A stretch of DNA of 57,752 nucleotides from Planctomycetaceae bacterium (lineage in GTDB: Bacteria; Planctomycetota; Planctomycetia; Pirellulales; Pirellulaceae): assembly GCA_007121535.1 (NCBI GenBank), contig SKKK01000262.1, positions 1 to 57,752 of the forward strand, in the 5' to 3' direction. Every line of letters starts with the position of its first letter. The first letter of the stretch is position 1. Made by a program: the position numbers and the translations under genes. The notes below the pieces were generated by a model. It ran no database searches. It was not told the origin of the DNA and was given only the letters and a program-made list of their open reading frames with translations. Below, one piece after another: positions 26,828 through 34,036 of the stretch.

Positions 26828-28110
26828 ACCGACGAAACAAGATCACGCTGACCTGCACTTTGGCAGCAATCGCCGTTTGGGGACTGACGTTTACACGCGC
26901 TCAGATTCCGTCCGGCAGCGACATGTACGGATATGATGAATACAGCAGCGTCATGTACGAGGATGCGTACGATATGGCTGGCGGCGAGAGCTACGACATG
27001 TATGGCAGCGGCATGATGCCCGGCGGTATGCCCGGTATGCCGTCGATGGGCTACGGCATGGGCTACGGCATGGGCGGGCCAGAGCCCGAACCACCGGGAG
27101 CCCGAGCGTTGAATGCTCGGCTGGCCCCCGTATTGCAGCGGTTGCGCGATGCGGGTGACGACCAAGAAAAAGAGGCGATCCAAGGCCAATTGTCGAGCAT
27201 CCTTGAGGACTATTTCGAGCGCGACCTGCAACGGCGCACCAGCGAGATCGATGCGATCGAACAGCGGGTTCAGCGATTGCGCGATCAGTTGGAACAGCGG
27301 CAGCAGGCCAAGGAAGAAATCCTTCAACTGCAGTTAAGAGTGCTGGAAAACGAAGCGGCCGGTTTGGGCTTCTTCAGCCGCAGACCCGCACGCCCTGGCT
27401 ACGGCACCGGGATGATGGGAGACATGGGCATGGGCATGAGCGGCGGGATGATGACGACTGGAAGAACCCCCTTGCCTGCCATTCCGGCGAAGTTCCAAAA
27501 GCGGGTCTCGCTGGATTTCCAGGAGATCAGCTTGGACGACGCGTTTGAATTCCTGCGCGATCACACGGGCGCTAACATTTATGTCGACCAACATGCTTTC
27601 AAGGAAGCCGGGGTGGATTCCGACGCGTTGCTCAGTTTAACGCTGAACGACGCGTCGGTCGCGACGGTGCTGGAATTGATTACCGAAAGCCTCAGTGGTT
27701 CCTTGGGCGTGCGATACGAGGACGGCATCGCGGTGCTCGGAACGCGCCGCATCCAGTCACTGCCACAACAGTTCCAATGGGGCAGTGATGGCACGCAACC
27801 CAGCCAACAGACGGAAAGTCGGCTCGCCGATTCGGTCACCGATTACCACTTCATCGAGACCCCCTTGTCGCAGGTGCTGGAGTTCTTCCGTCTCGAGGCG
27901 GAAGTTGATGTGTTTGTGAATGAACGCACCTTGGACCAAGCAGGCGTCTCGGTGGATGCCCCGGTAACGATCGATTTGCGAAGCGTCCGACATAGGACCG
28001 CATTGCGTTTGATTCTCGATTCGGTGGACAAGTCCTTACATTTTGCTGTGGTCGATGGACTGGTCGTCGTGTCTGCACTGCAGCAGCCCGCGCCCGGGCC
28101 GCCCGGATAA
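26824..28110 (+). CDS. Exported protein with two secretin N-domain/STN-like modules
   Basis: The 428-residue protein has a signal peptide (KITLTCTLAAIAVWGLTFTRA) and a Tyr/Met/Gly-rich low-complexity region (residues 30-85, GMPGMPSMGYGMGYGMGG). A coiled coil follows at about 130-175 (RVQRLRDQLEQRQQAKEEIL) and a second Met-Gly patch. Two similar modules are then seen: VSLDFQEISLDDAFEFLRDH with DDALLSLTLND-like continuation, and YHFIETPLSQVLEFFRLEAE with VTIDLRSVRHRTALRLIL. These match the beta-alpha pattern of secretin/TonB short N-terminal domains, without the pore domain. It is translationally coupled to the kinase. It may be a periplasmic partner or substrate of the kinase signal path. Its TAA stop is also the first three bases of a family A repeat. 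Confidence 0.8.
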   Translation: MNRRNKITLTCTLAAIAVWGLTFTRAQIPSGSDMYGYDEYSSVMYEDAYDMAGGESYDMYGSGMMPGGMPGMPSMGYGMGYGMGGPEPEPPGARALNARLAPVLQRLRDAGDDQEKEAIQGQLSSILEDYFERDLQRRTSEIDAIEQRVQRLRDQLEQRQQAKEEILQLQLRVLENEAAGLGFFSRRPARPGYGTGMMGDMGMGMSGGMMTTGRTPLPAIPAKFQKRVSLDFQEISLDDAFEFLRDHTGANIYVDQHAFKEAGVDSDALLSLTLNDASVATVLELITESLSGSLGVRYEDGIAVLGTRRIQSLPQQFQWGSDGTQPSQQTESRLADSVTDYHFIETPLSQVLEFFRLEAEVDVFVNERTLDQAGVSVDAPVTIDLRSVRHRTALRLILDSVDKSLHFAVVDGLVVVSALQQPAPGPPG

Positions 28111-28220
28111 GCACCCGGCCAGATATTTCTTGGTGGAATCGGGCGAAAGGGGTCGGGAATCGTTTTCGGGTGACCCGCTTCCCATGTGGTAGATCGTTGC
28201 GCGAAAACGACTCCCGACCC
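28108..28220. repeat. Family A repeat, copy 4, starting on a stop codon
   Basis: TAAGCACCCGGCCAGATATT begins with the stop codon of the STN-like gene. The palindromic core (GGGTCGGGAATCGTTTTCGG to CGAAAACGACTCCCGACCC) follows. The copy ends where the P-loop ATPase remnant begins, so it probably truncates that gene's 5' end. Confidence 0.85.
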
Positions 28221-28501
28221 GAGCCGCTTGAGCCGGATGATCCCCGCTACGTCGATCTTCGCGGCGGCCGCGTCACGACCGATCTGCGACAGATGCGAAT
28301 TCACCTGGAAGACCAGGACGCCAACGATAACCTGTTCGGCAAAGTGGCTTTCGTCGGTTCCTGCGGGAATTGCTGTTCAACGGGGCCGTGATCGAGTACA
28401 ACGGCGATGAGTGTTGGTACGACGTCCATCCCGCCATCATGGAAATCCAGGCGTTCCAAGATGCCCTTGCAGCCCTCGACACACCCGGCAACGCTGATTG
28501 A
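28221..28501 (+). pseudogene. P-loop ATPase remnant (5'-truncated, internally deleted)
   Basis: The first frame reads EPDDPRYVDLRGG, then MRIHLEDQDANDNLFGKVAF and VGSCGNCCSTG, which resembles the segment up to a Walker A of the GHRGSGKSTEL kind, here corrupted. A second frame, shifted, gives RELLFNGAVIEYNGDECWYD, VHPAIMEIQAFQDAL and ends at 28501, which looks like the C-terminus of the same ATPase type. About a whole ATPase domain is missing between them. The C-terminal fragment overlaps the start of the TPR gene by 41 bases, as expected if the two were once a coupled pair. Identification rests on pattern recognition only. Confidence 0.6.
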
Positions 28502-29657
28502 ACCCGCCGGGCTTGACCGTCCCGATCCGGAGCTGGAACTGCGCGGTCTTTACCTCGCACTCAGCGAAGGGGAAGGCTTTCGCCTGATCCTGGCTACCTA
28601 CGACGTACCACGCGTCCGCAACCTGATGATCGATCGGCTGCGCGCCGATCTGGAAAAGCAGGGAGTACGCTTGACCTGTCTGGACGCGAGTGTTTGCCCG
28701 ACTGATGGTGATCTGCTCGAATCGTTGCAAGAACACCTGGCCGTGGGTGACGCACCGTCAGACGATGGCTTGCGGCCCGCGGTCGCCATCGTGAACCTGG
28801 AAACCTGCCTGGAGTACCAGCGTCAAGCTCCGGTGGGAGGGCGCATCCTGAGGCGTGCCAATCTGCAACGTGACGCGTTCGCCGAGCGTATCCGCTGCCC
28901 TGTGGTGTTCTGGCTCATGCCTGTCGCGACCAGCCGGTTCGCCCTGGAGGCGCCCGACCTCTGGCATTGGCGGATCGCCACGTTTGATTTCACGGGCAAC
29001 CCGAAGGAGACGGTCGAGCCATCCGATCTCACCAGAGCGACATCCTTCCAGCAGTTTCGTGGCCTGCCATCAGGAAAACAGCACGAAGGGATTGCGGCCC
29101 TTCAAGACCGGCTACTCCAACTCGAGCACTCATCCGATGGTCGACCGATCACGCCCCGAGAGCAGGCCCAGCGTGCCGCACTGCTCGACGAATTGGGTCG
29201 CGCTTGCGCCGCCATGGGCCGCCGGGACCGGGCACTGCCAGCGACTGCGGAGGCGGTGGAGATCTGTCGTGGTCTGGCCGCGCAGCGTCCCGACGCCTTC
29301 CTGCCGGATTTGGCGGCGAGCCTGAACAATCTGGGCGTCGTGCTACGTGCTTTGGGCCAGCCCGAGGCGGCGCGCGACGCTCTCCAGGAGGCGTTGTCGA
29401 TCCGACGGCATCTAGCGCAGGCTCATCCCGCCGCGTTCGAGCAAGACGTGGCCGATACGCTGAACAACCTGGGCATCGTGCTGAGTGATTTGGGCCGGCG
29501 CGATGCGGCCCGTGACGTTTTCGAGGAGGCCGTTCGGATCTATGAACCGTTGGCTGAACGTTGGCCGGAAGCCTTCGGCGGCGCTCTGGCAATCGCCCGG
29601 CGGAACTATGGCTCCGTGGCCGGAGCAGACGATGGAGACGCAGCTTCCGAACCTTGA
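28461..29657 (+). CDS. TPR-repeat protein, partner of a broken P-loop ATPase
   Basis: The 398-residue protein has an N-terminal domain (residues about 20-190) that reads like the nucleotide-binding-associated module of planctomycete ATPase/TPR proteins: ELELRGLYLALSEGEGFRLI, LIDRLRADLEKQGVRLTCLD, VVFWLMPVATSRFALEAPDL. It has no Walker A. Tetratricopeptide repeats follow at about 240-370 with FLPDLAASLNNLGVVLRALG and FEQDVADTLNNLGIVLSDLG. The ATG at 28461 lies inside the C-terminal fragment of the ATPase remnant. It has no signal peptide. With its partner destroyed, it may be a surviving orphan or itself on the way out. Confidence 0.7.
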   Translation: MPLQPSTHPATLIEPAGLDRPDPELELRGLYLALSEGEGFRLILATYDVPRVRNLMIDRLRADLEKQGVRLTCLDASVCPTDGDLLESLQEHLAVGDAPSDDGLRPAVAIVNLETCLEYQRQAPVGGRILRRANLQRDAFAERIRCPVVFWLMPVATSRFALEAPDLWHWRIATFDFTGNPKETVEPSDLTRATSFQQFRGLPSGKQHEGIAALQDRLLQLEHSSDGRPITPREQAQRAALLDELGRACAAMGRRDRALPATAEAVEICRGLAAQRPDAFLPDLAASLNNLGVVLRALGQPEAARDALQEALSIRRHLAQAHPAAFEQDVADTLNNLGIVLSDLGRRDAARDVFEEAVRIYEPLAERWPEAFGGALAIARRNYGSVAGADDGDAASEP

Positions 29658-29863
29658 ACCCCTTCAGAAAGGCCTCCGTCCGTGTCGGGCGAACGGGAGG
29701 CGGCGGGAGTGGCTATTTCGCTCTTTGGCCCCAGCTCGAGCCGTTACTGGCGGCGCTTGGCTCGCGGGACCTACCGTTGTCCCCATGGATCCGGCTGGCG
29801 AACATGATCAGTGTGCAGCCTGTCTTCGGCCTGCAGGTTGACCGCCTGGTTAGGCTCACTATT

Positions 29864-30340
29864 TCAGGGACGCTGTCTTTGGAACCCAATGCGAAAACGC
29901 CTCTTCTGGTCCGCTTGGACACTCAAGCTTTCTGGACGCGTTTTTTCATCCCCAATGCTTAGGTAGAGCCGTCCGTCCCTGATTTCATACACGCCCAAAA
30001 GCGGTTTCTCCTGGTCGATCAGGAAGTCGATCGCTTTGGGGCTCTTGGTCGGGTCCAGTTTGACGTCGACACGCTTCTCATGCTGGTGATTCCGAAACGT
30101 GAATCGATCACCTTCGACCAGCAAGACGGCACGATTGACGAAAAGGTCCGCCAGATTGTCCGTTGAAAGTTCGCGCCCATAAATCATCTTCCAGATCGCC
30201 GAGTTTGGCTCGTAGAAGGTGAGTTCGCTCTGTATCCATCGGCCCTGCAGTTTCGTTTCTGTTGCCCGGGCGTCGTCGTCCCGAGTGCCGGGATTTAGGA
30301 GCCCCGTCAGGATGCAGCAGAAAATGTAGAATCGGCTCAT
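29864..30340 (-). CDS. TIGR03067-family secreted protein
   Basis: The 158-residue protein has a hydrophobic N-terminus (MSRFYIFCCILTGLLN), probably a signal or lipoprotein peptide. It is followed by the planctomycete TIGR03067 domain: KLQGRWIQSELTF, LLVEGDRFTFRNH, LDPTKSPKAIDFLI and LLGVYEIRDGRLYLSIG with the closing TRPESL. The domain is lipocalin-like and of unknown function. GGAGG lies 6 bases before the ATG at 30340, which decides against the in-frame TTG at 30352. It starts 31 bases downstream of the carboxypeptidase-regulatory-like gene on the same strand, so the two probably form an operon. Confidence 0.82.
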   Translation of the reverse strand: MSRFYIFCCILTGLLNPGTRDDDARATETKLQGRWIQSELTFYEPNSAIWKMIYGRELSTDNLADLFVNRAVLLVEGDRFTFRNHQHEKRVDVKLDPTKSPKAIDFLIDQEKPLLGVYEIRDGRLYLSIGDEKTRPESLSVQADQKRRFRIGFQRQRP

Positions 30341-30371
30341 GTTTGCCTCCAAAAATCTGCCACACGGTGCG

Positions 30372-31160
30372 TCATTGGGCGAACAGACGCGGAGAGAGCA
30401 GCAGATCGCCTAGATCCTTTTCGCCTGACGAGATGTGAAAGGCGGATCGACCTCGTGCCCAGCGGGTCTGTTGGCCGTCAAGCGTGACGTCGTCCAAGTT
30501 ACCGGCTTGTTCGTGCCAGAATTGGAAGGTCCATTCGCCGACCGGCAGGTTCTCGATTCGGAAGTAGCCGTTTTCGTCCGATACGGCCATGTACGGAAGC
30601 TCCTTGACCAGCAACCATCCGGATTCCCACGGATGAATCCCGCAACTGACTCGCGCCGGCAAACGCTCTTCGATCGTGAACCGGTGCCGGACTTGGGTAC
30701 GAGCAGGCAGCGTGATGTTAATGGGTGGATTGAACAGCGTGTCGATTTTGATGTTGTCCCCGATCGGATCACTGTTGCGAAGGATCAACGTCTGCGATGT
30801 CCGCAACAACGAAACATGGGGCTCGAATCGACAGCCGACGGTATCCAGCACGACTTCCGACTTGGCAGTGCTGGCGTACGATTCGTGGATGATCGGCGGC
30901 TCGTCGCCTCGTCCCACAAAAAGCCAGACCACCACATTGGCCACGCCGCTATTTTCCGGATGCACGATCAGATGTTCTTCCAACAGTTCCTGCCTGCCGC
31001 AGTATTCCACATCTGCCGTAACCACCAGCGGTCTGCGTGGCGGCGCCTGCCCATCGTACACAAAACGCCCCGTCAGGTCGCCCCACGGTTCCGCTTGGAC
31101 CATGGTTCCCCACACGACGATCATCCCGCAAAAGACTCGGGCCAGCTTAGTAAAACGCAT
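30372..31160 (-). CDS. Secreted carboxypeptidase-regulatory-like / cupredoxin-like protein
   Basis: The 262-residue protein has a signal peptide (FCGMIVVWGTMVQAEP). The mature part begins with a beta module (LTGRFVYDGQAPPRRPLVVT) and continues with YCGRQELLEEHLIVHPENSG and VANVVVWLFV. RNSDPIGDNIKIDTLFNPPI and RVSCGIHPWESGWLLVK follow, then DENGYFRIENLPVGEWTFQF, a typical carboxypeptidase regulatory-like beta sandwich. The Cys-Gly-Ile-His segment recalls the copper loop of cupredoxin-like methylamine-utilisation proteins, but a full copper site is not evident. It is the first gene of a two-gene unit with the TIGR03067 protein. Confidence 0.72.
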   Translation of the reverse strand: MRFTKLARVFCGMIVVWGTMVQAEPWGDLTGRFVYDGQAPPRRPLVVTADVEYCGRQELLEEHLIVHPENSGVANVVVWLFVGRGDEPPIIHESYASTAKSEVVLDTVGCRFEPHVSLLRTSQTLILRNSDPIGDNIKIDTLFNPPINITLPARTQVRHRFTIEERLPARVSCGIHPWESGWLLVKELPYMAVSDENGYFRIENLPVGEWTFQFWHEQAGNLDDVTLDGQQTRWARGRSAFHISSGEKDLGDLLLSPRLFAQ

Positions 31161-31228
31161 CGGTCGACTCCTTTAGGATCGCGAAATAGTCTACTGACGG
31201 ATTACGTTTAGTGGTACCGTGCGCGTAC

Positions 31229-31301
31229 GGGGTCGGGAGTCGTTTTCGGGCAACGACCAACCACATGGTACATGCCTTCTCCGAAAACGACTCCCGACCC
31301 C
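31229..31301. repeat. Family A repeat core, copy 5
   Basis: Core only: GGGGTCGGGAGTCGTTTTCG and CGAAAACGACTCCCGACCCC, with the internal CAACGACCAACCACATGG also seen in copy 6. It lies in the 179-base gap between the ceramidase-like gene and the carboxypeptidase-like gene on the same strand. Confidence 0.85.
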
Positions 31302-31339
31302 TTCCCGCAAAACGCCACGGTAATTCAATTGCCGATCCT

Positions 31340-34036
31340 TTATTGTTGAACTTCGGTTGCATCGGTTGCTGTCAATTGGGCGGATGCGGTGCGGTTGGGG
31401 GAGGTCCATTTCAGGCGGGCGACGTGCAGCATGTTGTCGCTGCCGTATCGTTCGACGCCCGGCGGTTGCATCCACTCGGCCGCCGTCACCCAGGTTTCGT
31501 GAGGGCTGATGTCGACGACGCCGAAATTGCCCAAGCGGGCGCCTCGTTCGGGGACGATGATCTGTTCGGTGGCTTCGATGATCTGTAAGGACTGGGGATC
31601 GACTTTCGCTAAGAACAGCGGGGCGCGGTGGCGGAAGACGTGATCGTTGTTCGCTCCGCGACGGGTATAGGCCAAATAGAGTGCATCGCTGTGCGTGACC
31701 CAATGCTGTTGCGTGTTGTAGCTGCCCAACGATCGGCCGTCGTCAAAGGTCCACGGTCGCGGTTCGTCGAAATGCAGACCATCCTGGCTGCGTGCAACGT
31801 AAGCGTCTTCGTCGTTGCGCATCGTCAGATAATACGCACCGTCGAAAAAGGTCAGGCTGGGCTCGTACAGCCCGCGGCCGACGTCGATCGTCAGCTCCGA
31901 ACCATGCTCCAAGTACTCCAGCGTCTGACCGTCGAAGCGGCATCGCAGTACGGTCGAGTGGTATTGCCGGGCTTCCTTTTCCTTGAAGTAGATGGGCAGC
32001 AGCACCGTACCGTCCGGTTGATCGAATCGCTGGACCGATCCGGCACCGGCATTGGCGAAGCGAGGTTCGTCGGGCAGTTCCAACTTTTTCCAAGGTCGCC
32101 ACTGAAAGTTCTCGACATCGTACACGGTGTACGCGGTGGCTCGAGGCCGAACGGGCATGACCCGATTGTTCTTGTACTTGACCGTGTGGCCGATGCCCAG
32201 CATCGTGCCGCTGGCCGCGTGCCATTGGGGCGTAAAGTCGCTGACGACTCGTTCCCGATCATCGTCGATGGTTTCGCGGCGCAGGGCGGGTTCTTCAAAC
32301 GGGCCTTCCCACGTCAGGCCCAGGTCGCGAGTGCGGAAGGTGTGCAAGCCGTGGAAGACATCCGATCCGGCTAACTCCAGCGGTTGAGCGGTCATCAGCA
32401 CCGTTGGCAGTCCGATGGGATTATCGCCGGATTCCACCGGCATCACTCCGGCTCGCGCGTGGACCCAGCACCTTATCCCGTCGAAGCCGCGGTCGACGTA
32501 AAATCGCTCCAGCCGGTACCCGACGCGACGGACGCATTCTTCGCTGGGCTGGAAGTCATCGAATTCCAGCAATCGGGCGATCGCGGGCAGCAAGGTTTGC
32601 TGGACTCGGGACGCGACTCGCGAGGCGCGGGGGCTGGCTTCGTAACCACCTTGGAAGTAGGCGATTTCCGGTGCGATGTAGCCGGGTGCGTATTCACCGT
32701 AGGCGGCCAAGGCGACGAAGTCGTCCGGATACATCGCGGCGGCGGCCAGTTGAAACTCGATGTTCAATTCGCCCGGCATGTGCAGGATGCGAGCGGGCCC
32801 GAGTCGCAACGAGGTCAGGTCGATCCGATGACCCTCCAGACAACGGTTCAGCCAGGCGAGCGCTCGTGCCGCCGATCGACGCTGGTCGGCGGGCTGATCT
32901 GCGTCCGCCAGTAGCTGACGCAACTGGTCGGCATCCAAGTGTTCGGCTGGCTGCAGCGCCACCGGCACAACCCGCCACTGGACCTGGTCGGGGGTCACCG
33001 GCGTCCGCTCGGTGGTTTCCCAGGCTCGCCGCATCCCGTCGGCCAGACGGTCGGCCAGGATCTGGCGGTAAGGCGGCGATCCATCGTTCCATTTCCCGGC
33101 GGCCACGTTTCCGGCCGCACCGGTAAAGTACAGATGCATGGCCCCCGTGGCCTGTTGCCGAGCCGCTCGGGCAATGCCCGGAAAATCCGGATTCGCGCCG
33201 CCCGTCCGGTAGTAGCTCATCGGATGCGACGCGAAATAGCTCAGCACCGCCAGAGGCTGCTGTTCGTGCCACAGGCTGACCAGTCGGACTTCCGGGTCGA
33301 CTCGACCGACCGGCGCTTGCCGAGCTTCCTCGTTGCGCGACGCGCTGAAACGCGTCAATCGCACTCTTCCACTGCGATCCAACAATCGCCGATTCGATGC
33401 CACACGATCCACCACGGCGCTGCCCGTGCCGACGTGGGTGACCGGCCGAGCGTCTTCGATCGCCTCGCGAGCGGCCTCGGCGGCTCGCTGTATCGTGTCC
33501 TCGACAAATTGCCGATCGAACATCTGGCCGCCCAGTCCGTGTTCGGCCAGCAGATCATCCGCGCTGAAATCGACGAACGGGGCGTCATGCTGGTGAACGG
33601 TATGCACGGTGACTCGTTCGACTCGAGTCCCTGCGGCATCGGCCAAGGCCGCTCGCCATGCGTCATGAGCCTGGTTGCCGATCCCGATCCAATCCACCGC
33701 GCACAACAGGATGGGTTCTTCGGCGCCCAGCAGCACCAACCCCCGTGCGCTCAGCGGCTTGACGATCTCTTTCGTCGGATCGTAAGCCAACGGAGATCCG
33801 ATCGGCGGCGAGGCATCCACTTCGAAAGTCGCCACGCGCAGATCCTGCGATTGGGCCTGGACGGCCGTCGCCAGCACCAGGACGAGCAGCCCCAGCGTCG
33901 TTAGAGTGCTCGGATGAAAGATGCGGGCACGGTGCGGGCATCTTCGTAGGTTGGGACTCTGTCCCGACCGGGTCGGGTCGGTGACCCAACCTACTTCGGT
34001 TGCAACCGGAGGCCGCGTTCGGTTATATCGTTTCAT
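31340..34036 (-). CDS. Neutral-ceramidase-like domain fused to a sialidase-like domain
   Basis: The 898-residue secreted protein has two parts. Residues about 70-480 match the neutral/alkaline ceramidase fold: LRVATFEVDASPPIGSPL, the zinc-type VTVHTVHQHDAPF, SYFASHPMSYY and FTGAAGNVAAGKWNDG. Residues about 560-880 look like a sialidase/BNR-type beta-propeller: FRTRDLGLTWEGPFEEPA, GRGLYEPSLTFFDGAYYLTM and VARSQDGLHFDEPRPW. A hydrophobic signal segment (TLGLLVLVLATAVQAQSQ) only begins near residue 46. The 45 residues before it are encoded partly by a dispersed repeat (VTDPTRSGQSPNLRR). The start at 34036 has GGAGAG upstream and overlaps the esterase stop (TGATG), implying translational coupling. 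Substrate is unknown; relatives sit in polysaccharide or glycolipid degradation regions. Confidence 0.8.
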   Translation of the reverse strand: MKRYNRTRPPVATEVGWVTDPTRSGQSPNLRRCPHRARIFHPSTLTTLGLLVLVLATAVQAQSQDLRVATFEVDASPPIGSPLAYDPTKEIVKPLSARGLVLLGAEEPILLCAVDWIGIGNQAHDAWRAALADAAGTRVERVTVHTVHQHDAPFVDFSADDLLAEHGLGGQMFDRQFVEDTIQRAAEAAREAIEDARPVTHVGTGSAVVDRVASNRRLLDRSGRVRLTRFSASRNEEARQAPVGRVDPEVRLVSLWHEQQPLAVLSYFASHPMSYYRTGGANPDFPGIARAARQQATGAMHLYFTGAAGNVAAGKWNDGSPPYRQILADRLADGMRRAWETTERTPVTPDQVQWRVVPVALQPAEHLDADQLRQLLADADQPADQRRSAARALAWLNRCLEGHRIDLTSLRLGPARILHMPGELNIEFQLAAAAMYPDDFVALAAYGEYAPGYIAPEIAYFQGGYEASPRASRVASRVQQTLLPAIARLLEFDDFQPSEECVRRVGYRLERFYVDRGFDGIRCWVHARAGVMPVESGDNPIGLPTVLMTAQPLELAGSDVFHGLHTFRTRDLGLTWEGPFEEPALRRETIDDDRERVVSDFTPQWHAASGTMLGIGHTVKYKNNRVMPVRPRATAYTVYDVENFQWRPWKKLELPDEPRFANAGAGSVQRFDQPDGTVLLPIYFKEKEARQYHSTVLRCRFDGQTLEYLEHGSELTIDVGRGLYEPSLTFFDGAYYLTMRNDEDAYVARSQDGLHFDEPRPWTFDDGRSLGSYNTQQHWVTHSDALYLAYTRRGANNDHVFRHRAPLFLAKVDPQSLQIIEATEQIIVPERGARLGNFGVVDISPHETWVTAAEWMQPPGVERYGSDNMLHVARLKWTSPNRTASAQLTATDATEVQQ
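33943..33993. repeat. Family D repeat inside the ceramidase gene's N-terminal codons
   Basis: GTAGGTTGGGACTCTGTCCC and GGTCGGTGACCCAACCTAC form an inverted pair within the coding sequence, upstream of the signal-peptide codons. Similar GGTCGGTATCTCCGAGACCG units occur at 46841-46902. Confidence 0.6.
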
